A stretch of 64,000 bases of DNA, taken from Sorangium sp051521495. Its GTDB lineage: Bacteria > Myxococcota_A > Polyangia > Polyangiales > Polyangiaceae. This document shows, piece after piece, positions 34,525 through 43,569 of this stretch. The stretch lies in NCBI RefSeq assembly GCF_051521495.1, contig NZ_CP150355.1, forward strand, positions 4,960,001-5,024,000, in the 5' to 3' direction. The position numbers were made by a program, and so were the translations under genes. Every line of letters starts with the position of its first letter. Positions within the stretch are counted from its first letter, which is position 1. The notes beneath the pieces are model-generated. The model was given only the letters and a program-made list of their open reading frames with translations, ran no database searches and was not told the origin of the DNA.

Positions 34525-34875
34525 ATGACGACAGGGACGAAGCAGGAGTCGATCCACGGCAAGCTCGTTCGCGCGCTCGCTCCCGTGCACCTCGAGGTGG
34601 AGAACGAGAGCCGCATGCACAGCGTGCCGGCGGGCTCGGAGACCCATTTCAAGGTGCTCGTGGTGAGCGAGGCGTTCCGGGGCCTGAGCCCGCTCGATCG
34701 TCACCGTCGCGTCAACGACGTGGTGCGCGAGGAGTTCCGCTCCGGGCTGCACGCCCTGACGATCCGCGCGATGACGCCGGACGAGTGGGAGCGGCAGGGG
34801 GGCGCGGACTTCCGCTCTCCCGCGTGCCTGGGCGGCTCCAAGGCGGAGCCGGAGCCCGGCGCGAAGTCGGGTTGA
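34525..34875 (+). CDS. bolA: BolA-family protein
   Basis: 116 residues from ATG 34525. The BolA fold signature is full: VHLEVENESRMHSVPAGSET, then HFKVLVVSEAFRGL, LDRHRRVNDVVREEF and LHALTIRAMTPDEW, with the conserved His that helps ligate Fe-S clusters together with monothiol glutaredoxins. The last ~20 residues are an extension without homology. In other bacteria BolA controls morphology and stress response and takes part in Fe-S trafficking. No partner CGFS glutaredoxin is next to it; the only glutaredoxin-fold protein in the window lacks cysteines. Stop is 14 bases before the phosphoesterase start. Confidence 0.93.
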   Translation: MTTGTKQESIHGKLVRALAPVHLEVENESRMHSVPAGSETHFKVLVVSEAFRGLSPLDRHRRVNDVVREEFRSGLHALTIRAMTPDEWERQGGADFRSPACLGGSKAEPEPGAKSG

Positions 34876-34889
34876 GCGGCGAGGCGCAC

Positions 34890-35702
34890 ATGGAGCTCGT
34901 CGTCGCGCTCGTCTCGGATCTCCACTTCGGCCCGGAGGCCACGTTCGGGGGCAAGCTGCGCAAGCTCACGGGCGACGCGCCGGCGCTGACGCGCGCCTTC
35001 GTGAAGCGGATGAACGAGATCACCCGTCCCGATCTCGTCGTGAACCTGGGCGACGACATCGAGGACGAGGGGCCCGAGGCCGACCGGGAGCGCTACGGCG
35101 CCTGCATCGCCGCGCTCCGCGGCCTGAAGGCCGAGCTCTTTCATGTCGCCGGCAACCACGACGTCATCCACCTGAGCGAGGCCGAGCTGCTGTCCGCCTG
35201 GGGCAGACCCGAGGTGACCCGGCTCCACTACTCCTTCGACCGCGGCGGCTTCCATTTCACCGTGCTCCACACGCGCGAGCGCAAGGATCACGACATCTCG
35301 GTGGGGGCAGAGCAGCTCGCCTGGCTCGGCGAGGACCTCGCGTCGTCGTCGCTGCCCAAGATCGTGCTGATGCACCACAGCGCGGCCGATCAGGATCTCC
35401 GGGGCAATCGCTGGTTCGAGGGGAGCCCGCACATCTGCCTCGTGCGCGAGCGGCGCGCGATGCGAAAGCTCTTCGAGGAGCACGGCGTCCTCGCCGTCTT
35501 CAACGGCCACCTGCACTGGAACCACCTCGACGTGATCCGCGGTATCCCGTACGTGACGCTCCAGAGCCTGATCGAGAACCTCGATGACGACGCGCCGGGC
35601 CGCCCCGCGGCGGCGCACGCGGTCGTGCGGCTCGGCCCGAAGCGCATCGTCGTGGAGATCGAGGGCGCCGAGCGGGCGCGGTACCAGTTCGACCGGAGGT
35701 AG
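34890..35702 (+). CDS. Calcineurin-like metallophosphoesterase
   Basis: 270 residues from ATG 34890. Metal-site motifs appear in family order: VSDLHFG (D-x-H), VNLGDDIED (G-D), AGNHDVIHL (G-N-H-D), VLMHHSA and FNGHLHWNH (G-H-x-H). The closest type is the 3',5'-cyclic-nucleotide phosphodiesterase (CpdA-like) or Icc family, but sequence alone cannot fix the substrate. No signal peptide, so cytoplasmic. It follows bolA closely on the same strand and may share its transcript. Confidence 0.9.
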   Translation: MELVVALVSDLHFGPEATFGGKLRKLTGDAPALTRAFVKRMNEITRPDLVVNLGDDIEDEGPEADRERYGACIAALRGLKAELFHVAGNHDVIHLSEAELLSAWGRPEVTRLHYSFDRGGFHFTVLHTRERKDHDISVGAEQLAWLGEDLASSSLPKIVLMHHSAADQDLRGNRWFEGSPHICLVRERRAMRKLFEEHGVLAVFNGHLHWNHLDVIRGIPYVTLQSLIENLDDDAPGRPAAAHAVVRLGPKRIVVEIEGAERARYQFDRR

Positions 35703-35885
35703 GGGCGGAGGGCGCCCGATCGGCTGCCGCACGACGAGCGCGGCTCGGGTCGACACCAGCTCTGGACCAACACCACATCCATCGCGGTGGAGTCCTATCC
35801 TGAGATCGATTCTACCCGCTCGACCACCCACTCACAGCATGACGGGCACATCTCCCCGGAGCGGTTCGTGACCTCTCGTCCCTAG

Positions 35886-35918
35886 TGATCCCATGGATCA
35901 CGTTGATCCCATGGATCA
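35886..35918. repeat. Two 15-bp dyads, 18 bp apart
   Basis: TGATCCCATGGATCA occurs at 35886-35900 and again at 35904-35918. Each is a perfect palindrome around a CAT centre (TGATCC/GGATCA). The spacing is 18 bases and the spacer plus dyad forms a direct repeat. They lie between two convergent genes, not in front of one. Confidence 0.85.
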
Positions 35919-35999
35919 TGGTCCGTGGAGGCGACGAGCGCCCTGCGGTGGAGGCGCTCTCGGTCCGACTGGGCACCTCGCGACGGGCAGCGCGCGGCG

Positions 36000-36416
36000 T
36001 CAGGCGGAGGTCGGCGGGAGCGGCAGCACCCGCTCCACGAGATAACGCAGGATGTCCTGCGGCGTGATGATCCCGACGAGGCGCCCCTCGCGCACGACCG
36101 GCAGATGGTGGATCCGGTTCGTGCGCAGCAGGGTCATCACCTCGTCGGTGGGCATGAACTCGTCCACGCAGATGGGCGGGGTGCTCATCACGTCCGCCGC
36201 CGTCATGCCCTCGTACTCCTTGCGCAGGAGCACGCCGAGGAGATCCGTCTCGCTGACGAAGCCGACGATGTGGTGCCCCTCGTCGATGACCGGCGCGCCG
36301 CTCAGGTGATGGTTGGCGAACAGCTGCAGCATGTCGATGACCGGCGTGGCCTGCTCCAAAGCGATCACGCGCTCGGTCATCAGATTGCGCGCATGGCCCT
36401 TCATGGTCTGGGCCAT
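36000..36416 (-). CDS. Two-CBS-domain protein
   Basis: 138 residues from ATG 36416 (ATG 36404 is an alternative). Two tandem CBS domains: residues ~11-66 (MTERVIALEQATPVIDMLQL, SGAPVIDEGHHIVGFVSETD) and ~76-130 (VMSTPPICVDEFMPTDEVM, HHLPVVREGRLVGIITPQDI). CBS pairs bind adenine nucleotides and act as energy sensors that regulate a partner; stand-alone versions like this have unknown partners. Cytoplasmic. Convergent with the metallophosphoesterase. Confidence 0.92.
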   Translation of the reverse strand: MAQTMKGHARNLMTERVIALEQATPVIDMLQLFANHHLSGAPVIDEGHHIVGFVSETDLLGVLLRKEYEGMTAADVMSTPPICVDEFMPTDEVMTLLRTNRIHHLPVVREGRLVGIITPQDILRYLVERVLPLPPTSA

Positions 36417-37132
36417 GTAAGGATCGAGGCACAGCGGCGTCAAGGGCGCAGCGACGCACCGCGCCGAGCAGGCCGTCCAGCCGCCGTCCGTCCCATGCCG
36501 ACGCGCTCCAACGAACGCCCCCCATCGAGCGGCCGCTGCGGACGGCCGCTGCGCGCAACGCGCCTGCCGGATCGGCCGAGCTCTGCGCCGCGCTCCGGGC
36601 CGACCCCGGCGACCGGCGCGCCCGTCGGGGGAGCCCAGGAGGTCGACCGCGGGAGCCGGTCCAGGGAGGCGCAGGTCGACGCCGTCACCCGCTCCCAGGG
36701 TCCGATGGTTCGAGCGCCGGGCGCCTCCTGGCAGGAAAGGTGGCTGTGAGCGACAGGGCTTCGTGTCACCACCATCGAATTTCGGGCTCGCACCATCGCT
36801 CCTCCGTCCCCGGCGCCAACATGGGTGTTCATGATGCCTTGGACAGAGCAGGAGTCTCGCGCCGACAGAGCGTTCGCTCCTCGACACAAAAAAAGAGAGC
36901 ATTGCGTGCGCGTCGGTCTTTGCCCGGCCGGGCATCAGTGACATCTTTCCATTTGTCGCTGTAGCGGAGATGGCCCCGTCGGCCGCTTCGACTCGTAGGC
37001 TTCTTCGCGGCTCGTTCATTTAAGATCACGCACCGGTGTTCGAGGCGCGTACCCCTGGCCCGCGCCTCGGCGCCGGTCGTTTCGGGAGCTCGTGGACCAA
37101 GCGCCCATGGGCATCCCAGGGGGGCGTTAGCC
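36417..37132. other. Long intergenic region
   Basis: 716 bases without a believable gene. It contains a direct repeat CGGCCGCTGCG (near 36533-36556) and a short A-run (about 36888-36896) in an A/T-richer patch before the NALTS-lipoprotein gene. The patch 36940-37030 (CATCTTTCCATTTGTCGCTG; CTCGTTCATTTAAGATCACG) is the most promoter-like part, but I cannot assign boxes. Confidence 0.45.
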
Positions 37133-37960
37133 ATGGAGCATTCGCCGAAGCTGGCTGCACTTATCCTGACCGTCGCCGCGCTCTTCGCGAGCGCGTGCGC
37201 GGTGGCGCTCGATCCGGAGGCTCCGGCCGAGGACGCGGGGGACGCCGCGTCACAGGGCGTCTTGACGAACAACGCGCTGACGTCGAACGCGCTGACGTCG
37301 AACGCGCTCACGGCCGAGGCGCTGACGTCGAAGGCGCTGACGTCGAACGCGCTCACGGCCGAGGCGCTCTCGGGGAACGCGCTCACGGCCGAGGCGCTCC
37401 GCGACCCGGCCGCGCGCACCGTGCTGAGGTACATCGCGGGCTGCGCGCTGCCCTCGGGCGACGGCCTCACCATCGCCGTCGACGGCGACGAGCTCTCCTT
37501 CCCGGGGGAGCTCGGCCTCGCGGCGAGCTGGGGCGAGGAGGGCGGCGCGTGCGACGACGCGTGCCGGTCCTGGGTCAGCGGCTGCGTCATCGCGCGCCTC
37601 AATTACTTCGGGCACAGGGTGAGCATCTCCGTCCGCGGAGATCGCGCGGAGCTCCGCGCCGACAAGGTCGAGCGCGCGGCCTACCCGACGCGCGAGGCCA
37701 CCTACTACGGCGACATCTTCGCGCAGCAGGGCCGCTACTTCGCGTGCCTCCCGCCCGAGGGCTCGTCGCTCACCCGCGCCTGCGGGCCCTCGCTCGAGAC
37801 GTGCGCGATCCTGGTCGCCGGCTCGTGCGACAGCCTGTGCGACGAGCCGAACAGCGACGGGAGCTTCCCGAACTGCCGCGGCAAGGTCCCCACCCGCACG
37901 GGCAAGCTCGTCGTCGAGAAGACGCCGCACCCGGGCGCGGTCACCGTGTTCGTGCGCTGA
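37133..37960 (+). CDS. Lipoprotein with NALTS/NALTA pentapeptide repeats
   Basis: 275 residues. Lipoprotein signal ends ALFASAC (Cys22). Residues ~45-89 are tandem five-residue units of the pattern N-A-L-T-(S/A) with E-A-L and K-A-L variants, reminiscent of pentapeptide-repeat beta-helices (A(N/D)LxX) and of NGL-repeat proteins seen in myxobacteria. A Cys-rich domain follows (about 90-275; ~12 cysteines, e.g. GACDDACRSWVSGC and GSCDSLCDEPNSDGSFPNC), surely disulfide-bonded outside the cytoplasm. I cannot name the domain. The stop is one base before the GTG of the large kinase, so the two are co-transcribed and probably functionally linked. Confidence 0.8.
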   Translation: MEHSPKLAALILTVAALFASACAVALDPEAPAEDAGDAASQGVLTNNALTSNALTSNALTAEALTSKALTSNALTAEALSGNALTAEALRDPAARTVLRYIAGCALPSGDGLTIAVDGDELSFPGELGLAASWGEEGGACDDACRSWVSGCVIARLNYFGHRVSISVRGDRAELRADKVERAAYPTREATYYGDIFAQQGRYFACLPPEGSSLTRACGPSLETCAILVAGSCDSLCDEPNSDGSFPNCRGKVPTRTGKLVVEKTPHPGAVTVFVR

Positions 37961-37961
37961 C

Positions 37962-40900
37962 GTGGTCCACGCGGAGCTCATCGCGGGGCGCTTTGTCGTG
38001 GAGGGCGAGGCCGCGTCCGGAGGGATGGGCACCGTCTACAAGGCGCACGATCGCCTCGCCGGCGCGGCGGTCGCCCTCAAGATCGTCCGCCTGAGGAACG
38101 ACGTCCAGATCGAGCGGTTCGAGCGGGAGGCCGCCCTCCTCGCCGCGCTCGTCCACCCGGGCATCGTGCGGTACGTCGCGCACGGCTGCACGCCGGAGGG
38201 CGATCGCTACCTCGCCATGGAGTGGCTCGACGGCGAGGACCTCGCCGCGCGCCTCGCGCGCCGCTTCCTGCCGGCGAGCGAGGGGCTCTTGCTCGTGCGC
38301 CGGGCCGCCGAAGCGCTCGCGTTCGCGCATGCGCGCGGCATCGTTCACCGCGACATCAAGCCGAGCAACCTCTTCCTCCCCTACGGGGACGCCGGGCGGG
38401 TCAAGCTCGTCGACTTCGGCATCGCGCGGCCCAGCGCCGACGCGGGGCGCGTCACCGTCACCGGCGGCGTCCTCGGCACGCCGGGGTACATGGCCCCGGA
38501 GCAGGTCGAGGCGAAGAGCGCGCCCGATCCGCGCGTCGACGTGTTCTCCCTCGGGTGCGTCCTGTTCGAGTGCCTCGCCGGCCAGCCGGCGTTCGCGAGC
38601 GCGAGCCCGATGGACGCGCTCAGCAGGGTGCTCCTGATGGACGCGCCCCGCCTCCGCGACGTGCGCGCGGACGCGCCCGCGCCGCTCGACGAGCTCGTCG
38701 CGCGCATGCTCTCCAGGCGGCCCAGCGATCGCCCGCGCGACGGCGCCGAGGTCGCGGCCGAGCTCGACCGGATCGCCGCGATGGAGGGCGGGTGGACCGC
38801 GCCGCCCGACGCGCCGACGCTCGCGGGGGGCACGCCCGCCGACGCGCCGGCCCACGGCGTCGCCCCGCGCGACCGCGCCGCGCTCACGCTGGGCGAGCAG
38901 CGCATCGTGAGCCTCATCTTCCTCGGCCTCCTCGGCGAGGCCGGCCACGGCGCGGCCCGGCCGTCGCAGGCCCAGGAGGCTCCTGGCGGGCCCCCACCCG
39001 GGTCGATCCGGCCGCCGCCTCCGCCTGGATCGAGCCGTTCGCCGGCGCCCGGGTCGATCCGGCCGCCGCCTCCGCCTGGATCGAGCCGTTCGCCGGCGCC
39101 CAGGTCGGTCCGGCCGGCGGCGCCCGGGTCGATCCGGCCGCCGCCGCCCACGTCGGCCGCGCGGGCGGCGGAGATCCGCTCGCTCGTCGAGCTCCACGGC
39201 GGAAGGCTCACGCAGCTCGTCCCGGGCGTGGAGCTCGTCATGATGACCGGCCCCGGCAGCGCCGTGGATCGCGCCGAGCGCGCCGCCCAGTGCGCGCTCG
39301 CCCTCCGCGCCGAGCTGCCGGGCGCACCGCTCTGCGTCATCACGGGGCGGGGCGTCTTCTCCGCGGGCCTCGCCGAGGGCGAGGTCATCGACCGCGGCCT
39401 CGCGGAGGTTCGCGCGGCGCTCGATCAGCGTGAGGCGCGCGCCGTGCGCATCGACGGCGCGACCGCCGACATGCTCGGCCCGCGCTTCGTCGTCGCGCGC
39501 GCTGTCTCCTCGACGACCCCCGCTCCCTCGGCGCCTGGCGGGCCGCTCGTCCTCTACGGCGAGCGCGCCGTGGACGAGGTCGCCCCCGCCTTGCTCGGGA
39601 AGCGCACGCCGTGCGTCGGCCGGGCCCGCGAGCTCTCGATGCTCCACGGCGTGCTCTCCGGCTCCATCTCCGAGTCGCTCGCGAGCGCGGTGCTCGTCCT
39701 CGGGTCGCCCGGCGCCGGCAAGTCCCGGCTCCGCCTGGAGCTCTTCGCCGCGCTGCGGCAGCGGGACGAGCCGCTCGAGATCCTCTTCGGCCGCGCCGAC
39801 TCGGGCTCGCCGGGCTCGCCGTTCGGCATGATCGCGGACGTGCTCTGCAGGGCCGCCGGCCTCCGCGCGCGCGACCCGGCGTGGGCGCGGCAGCGCAAGC
39901 TGAAGCAGCGGCTCGGGCGTCACCTGAACGGCCCCGCGCTCGATCGCGCGGCGGCGTTCCTCGGCGAGATCGCCGGCGCGCCGGCGCCGGAGCACGCCCG
40001 CATGGTGCGGGCGGCGCGCCAGAGCGCCGCCGGCATGAGCGACGGCGTGGGGGCCGCCTGGGAGGACTGGCTCGCCGCCGAGTGCGCAGCGCGCCCCGTG
40101 CTCCTCGCGCTCGAGGACCTGCACTGGGGCGACGCCGCCACCGTGCGCCTGCTCGACGCGACGCTGCGGAACCTCCGCGAGCTCCCGCTCATGCTGCTCG
40201 CGCTCGCGCGCCCGGACGTCCACCGGCTGTTCCCGAGCCTGTGGGCCGAGCGCGAGGTGCAGACGATCAAGCTCGGCCCGCTGCCGCGCCGCGCGAGCGC
40301 GGAGCTCGTGCGCGCCGCGCTCGGCGACCCCGTGCCGGAGGGCGTGGTCGCGCACCTCGTCGAGCGCGCCGGCGGCAACCCGTTCTACCTGGAAGAGCTC
40401 ATCCGGGCGGTCGCGAGCGGCAAGGAGGAGCTGCTGCCCGACTCGGTGCTCGGCACGGTCGAGGCGCGGCTCGACGCCGAGGGCAACGAGGGCAAGCGCG
40501 TGCTCCGGGCGGCCAGCATCTTCGGCGATCGCTTCTCGAAGCGCGGCGTCGCGGCGCTGCTCGGCGGCGAGGAGCGCCTCGCCGACGTGGAGGCCTGGCT
40601 GACGGCGCTCGCCGACCGCGAGCTCGTCGCGCCGGCGTCGGCGTCGGTGGGCCTCGCCGACGCCGCCGACTACGTCTTCCGCCACACGCTCGTCCGCGAG
40701 GCGGCGTACGCCATGCTGACCGAGCGCGATCGCGCCCTCGGCCACCGGCTCGCGGGCGCGTGGCTCGAGCGGAGCGCCTCCGCCGATCCGAGGGGCGTGG
40801 CCGAGCATTTCCGCCGCGGCGGCGAGCCCGGCCGCGCGGTGCGCTGGTACCGGCGCGCGGCCGAGCAGTCGCTCGAGGCGAACGACCTGCGCGCCGCGAT

Positions 40901-42203
40901 CGAGCGCGCCGCGTGCGGCGAGGCGTGCGGCGCCGAGGGCGAGGATCTGGGCGCGCTCCGGCTGGTCGCGGCCGAGGCCAACGTCTGGGCGGGCGACCTC
41001 GCGGCCGCCGAGGAGCAGGGCGCGGCCGCGGCCGAGCTGCTCCCCGCCGGCTGCGCGGGGTGGTTCCGGGCGGTCACCCAGATCGCCGCCGCGGCCGGGA
41101 AGCTCGGCGCGGTCGATCGCGTGGCGCGGTGGGCCGCCGTCGCCGAGGGGATGTCCGCGGGGCCGCCGTCCGGCGCGGCCGCTGGGCCGCCATCCAGCGC
41201 GGCCGCGGGGCCGCCGTCCGGGGCCGCGGGGCCGTCCTCCGGCGCGGCCGCGCTGCGCCGCGCTCGGATCGCGTGCTTCTGCGAGTGCGGCGCGCAGCTC
41301 GTCTTCGGCGGCCGCTACGCCGAGGCCGACGCCCTGCTCGCGCGCATCGACGAGGACCTCCGCGCGCTCCCGCCGCCGGACGCCGAGCTCGTCGCGATGG
41401 CGCAGCAGCTCCGCGCGATCCGCGCCTCGGCCGGCGGCGATCCCGAGGCGTGCCTCGAGGGCCTGGAGGCGGCGCTCGCGGCCTTCGAGCAGGCCGGGGA
41501 CAGGCGCAGCGCGTGCGTGATCGGCGCGAACCTCGGGTTCATCTACGCCGAGCTGGGCGAGCTCGGGGCGGCCGAGTCCGCCCTGCGCGCCGCCCTGGAG
41601 GCCGCCGACCGGATGGGGCTGCGCGAGCTCGAGACCGTGGCGCTGCACAACCTCGGCCATGCGCTCGGGCAGCTCGGCAAGCTCGACGAGGCGCAGCTCG
41701 TCGAGCGGCGCGCGGTGGAGGCGTTCCAGCAGCGGGGCGACCTCCGCATGGAGGGCGTGGCGCGGACCTACCTCGCGAAGATCGCGCTGCTCTCGGGCGA
41801 CGCCGCGACCGCCGAGCGGGAGGCGCGCGCGGCCGAGGCGGCGCTGCACGTGGCCCCGCGGCTGCGCGCGCCCGCCGTGGCGGTGCGCGCGCGGGCGCTG
41901 CTCGCCGCGGGCGAGGTCGCCGCGGCGCTCGGCGCGGCGCGGGCGGCGTTCGGCGAGCTCGCGGCCCTCGGATCCCTGGAAGAAGGCGAGTCGCTCGTGA
42001 GGCTCGCCTACGCCGAGGCGCTCGCGGCGTCCGGCGCCCACGGGGAGGCGTCCGCGGTGCTCTCGGAGGCCCGGGAGCTCCTGCTCGCGAGGGCGCGGCG
42101 GATCGCGGATCCGCGGCGGCGCGAGCGGTTCCTGACGGCGGTGCCCGAGAACGCGCGCATCGTCTTCGGCGCTTTCGGCGCTTTCGACGCTGCGGCGACC
42201 TAG
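37962..42203 (+). CDS. Ser/Thr kinase - cyclase-like - AAA ATPase - TPR protein (1413 aa)
   Basis: GTG 37962, one base after the lipoprotein stop. Kinase domain about 8-275: glycine loop GEAASGGMGTVY, Lys40 in VALKIV, HRDIKPSN (~128), DFG (~150), GTPGYMAPEQ. A Pro-rich linker (with a duplicated 17-aa unit) leads to ~400-513, a degenerate class III nucleotidyl-cyclase-like domain (LVELHGGRLTQLVPGVELVM) that seems to lack metal-binding Asp. Residues ~548-830 form an AAA_16/STAND ATPase with P-loop GSPGAGKS (~580) and LLALEDLHWGD. The rest is TPR-like (ANLGFIYAELGELGAAESAL, HNLGHALGQLGKLDEAQLVE). No membrane span. Such multidomain signal proteins are typical of Polyangiales; the trigger and target are unknown. 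Confidence 0.92.
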   Translation: MVHAELIAGRFVVEGEAASGGMGTVYKAHDRLAGAAVALKIVRLRNDVQIERFEREAALLAALVHPGIVRYVAHGCTPEGDRYLAMEWLDGEDLAARLARRFLPASEGLLLVRRAAEALAFAHARGIVHRDIKPSNLFLPYGDAGRVKLVDFGIARPSADAGRVTVTGGVLGTPGYMAPEQVEAKSAPDPRVDVFSLGCVLFECLAGQPAFASASPMDALSRVLLMDAPRLRDVRADAPAPLDELVARMLSRRPSDRPRDGAEVAAELDRIAAMEGGWTAPPDAPTLAGGTPADAPAHGVAPRDRAALTLGEQRIVSLIFLGLLGEAGHGAARPSQAQEAPGGPPPGSIRPPPPPGSSRSPAPGSIRPPPPPGSSRSPAPRSVRPAAPGSIRPPPPTSAARAAEIRSLVELHGGRLTQLVPGVELVMMTGPGSAVDRAERAAQCALALRAELPGAPLCVITGRGVFSAGLAEGEVIDRGLAEVRAALDQREARAVRIDGATADMLGPRFVVARAVSSTTPAPSAPGGPLVLYGERAVDEVAPALLGKRTPCVGRARELSMLHGVLSGSISESLASAVLVLGSPGAGKSRLRLELFAALRQRDEPLEILFGRADSGSPGSPFGMIADVLCRAAGLRARDPAWARQRKLKQRLGRHLNGPALDRAAAFLGEIAGAPAPEHARMVRAARQSAAGMSDGVGAAWEDWLAAECAARPVLLALEDLHWGDAATVRLLDATLRNLRELPLMLLALARPDVHRLFPSLWAEREVQTIKLGPLPRRASAELVRAALGDPVPEGVVAHLVERAGGNPFYLEELIRAVASGKEELLPDSVLGTVEARLDAEGNEGKRVLRAASIFGDRFSKRGVAALLGGEERLADVEAWLTALADRELVAPASASVGLADAADYVFRHTLVREAAYAMLTERDRALGHRLAGAWLERSASADPRGVAEHFRRGGEPGRAVRWYRRAAEQSLEANDLRAAIERAACGEACGAEGEDLGALRLVAAEANVWAGDLAAAEEQGAAAAELLPAGCAGWFRAVTQIAAAAGKLGAVDRVARWAAVAEGMSAGPPSGAAAGPPSSAAAGPPSGAAGPSSGAAALRRARIACFCECGAQLVFGGRYAEADALLARIDEDLRALPPPDAELVAMAQQLRAIRASAGGDPEACLEGLEAALAAFEQAGDRRSACVIGANLGFIYAELGELGAAESALRAALEAADRMGLRELETVALHNLGHALGQLGKLDEAQLVERRAVEAFQQRGDLRMEGVARTYLAKIALLSGDAATAEREARAAEAALHVAPRLRAPAVAVRARALLAAGEVAAALGAARAAFGELAALGSLEEGESLVRLAYAEALAASGAHGEASAVLSEARELLLARARRIADPRRRERFLTAVPENARIVFGAFGAFDAAAT
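39000..39101 (+). repeat. 51-bp tandem repeat in the kinase linker
   Basis: 39000-39050 and 39051-39101 are identical; a partial third copy starts near 39127. It encodes a Pro-rich GSIRPPPPPGSSRSPAP unit, so linker length can vary in frame. Confidence 0.88.
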
Positions 42204-42559
42204 TTCCCGCGCCGCGGCGACCTGGCCCGCCCCGAGGTCGCGCTCCGCCTCGCCCGTCCGCGCGCCCTCGCCGTCGCCGCGACAGGGGAGGTTTTGCGCC
42301 CCTGCGCAGAGGGCCTGTCGCCCCGCCTGGGCCGACGTGACCCGTGACGGGAAGAACACCGGCCTGCCGATTGTCCAGGGTAGGCGAGGTGCTTGTCGCG
42401 CTGCGAGCCTGTGAGTTCTGCTTGATTCGAATTAAAAAAATACTCTATCAGAGGTGACAGGTGATCAGACGAGCTCATTCCTCCAGCACGCGCGCCGCAC
42501 ACCCCACCGCCGTCACACCCGCTCGAAATCAGGAGAGAGTCGAGAGAAAACGAGGTGCC
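42204..42559. other. Intergenic region before the lipase operon
   Basis: 356 bases; no gene if the lipase starts at GTG 42560. An A/T-rich island at 42425-42450 (GATTCGAATTAAAAAAATAC, then TCTATCA) stands out sharply in this G+C-rich DNA and probably holds the lipase promoter. If the lipase starts at GTG 42461, the leader is shorter. Confidence 0.45.
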
Positions 42560-43552
42560 GTGGATCGAAGTCGGATTGACGCGTTGCGCTGCGCGGTGGG
42601 AGCTGCCGTGGTGCTGCTCTCGCAAGGATGCGTCGCGTCGATGGATGAGCCGGTGGACGCGGAGCGCTCCGAGGTCGGCGAGGCCGCGCTGGCGGTGAAG
42701 AGCTATGCGCAGACGCGGTATCCGATCGTGCTCTGTCACGGGATGGCCGGCTTCCAGGCGATGTTCGGTGTGGTCGACTACTTCGGTGGGATCGCGTCGG
42801 CGCTGCGCTCCGGCGGAGCGGAGGTGTATGCCACGGCGGTGCCCCAGTTCGACAGCACCGAGGCGCGGGGCGAGGCGCTGCTCGCGCAGATCGAGGATAT
42901 CGTCGCGCGCACCGGGAGCGGGAAGGTCAACCTGGTCGGGCACAGCCATGGCGGGCTCGACGCCCGGTATGTCGCCGCGGTGCGGCCGGATCTCATCGCC
43001 TCGGTGACCACGATCGGGTCTCCGCATCAGGGGGCCGAGCTCGCCAGTTACCTCCAGGATCATCTGCAGGAGGGCGGGTTCGCCCAGGGGGCGCTCTCGT
43101 TCCTCGCCAACAGCCTCGGCACGGTGCTCAGCCTGCTCAGCGGGCACCCGTCGCCTCAGGACGCGATGGCCGCGGTGCGGTCGCTCTCCGCGGCGGGGAT
43201 GCGCGAGTTCAACGCGCGTTACCCGGCCGGGCTGCCCGACAGCCGGTGCGGACAGGGCCCCGACGAGGAGGGCGGCGTGCGCTTCTTCTCGTGGTCGGGG
43301 ACAGGGATCGTCACGAGCCTCCTCGATCCGACCGACCTGTCGTTCGGGCTCATCTCCAGGCTGTATTCGGAGTCGAACGACGGCATGGTGGGCAGGTGCA
43401 GCTCCCATTTCGGTGAGGTGGTCCGCGACGACTATGGAATGAATCACCTCGACGAGGTCAATCAGCTCTTCGGGTTTATCAACCTGTCTGGTCCGAACCC
43501 GAAGTCCGTGTTCCGGTCGCACGCGAGCCGGCTGAAGGGCTTCGGTCTCTAG
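42560..43552 (+). CDS. lipA: Secreted triacylglycerol lipase (family I, foldase-dependent)
   Basis: 330 residues from GTG 42560 (GAGG upstream; GTG 42461 adds 33 basic residues and is a possible start). The N-terminus is a signal peptide (ALRCAVGAAVVLLSQGCVAS); Cys at its end could also be lipidated. The body closely resembles Pseudomonas/Burkholderia lipases: YPIVLCHGMAGFQAMFGVVD, the nucleophile elbow NLVGHSHGGLDARYVAAVRP, TIGSPHQGAE, ARYPAGLPDSRCGQG, SNDGMVGRCSSHFGEVV and DDYGMNHLDEVNQLFG with the catalytic His and Ca-site residues. Two cysteines (RCG..., RCS) are placed for the family disulfide. The next gene is its folding chaperone, which confirms the assignment. Confidence 0.95.
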   Translation: MDRSRIDALRCAVGAAVVLLSQGCVASMDEPVDAERSEVGEAALAVKSYAQTRYPIVLCHGMAGFQAMFGVVDYFGGIASALRSGGAEVYATAVPQFDSTEARGEALLAQIEDIVARTGSGKVNLVGHSHGGLDARYVAAVRPDLIASVTTIGSPHQGAELASYLQDHLQEGGFAQGALSFLANSLGTVLSLLSGHPSPQDAMAAVRSLSAAGMREFNARYPAGLPDSRCGQGPDEEGGVRFFSWSGTGIVTSLLDPTDLSFGLISRLYSESNDGMVGRCSSHFGEVVRDDYGMNHLDEVNQLFGFINLSGPNPKSVFRSHASRLKGFGL

Positions 43553-43569
43553 CCTCCTGGGGGCCCCTC

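Noticed and set aside
37941..42359. Open minus-strand frame of 1472 codons opposite the large kinase
   Set aside because: The plus strand encodes unmistakable kinase, ATPase and TPR motifs; the antisense frame shows only R/G/E-rich low complexity.
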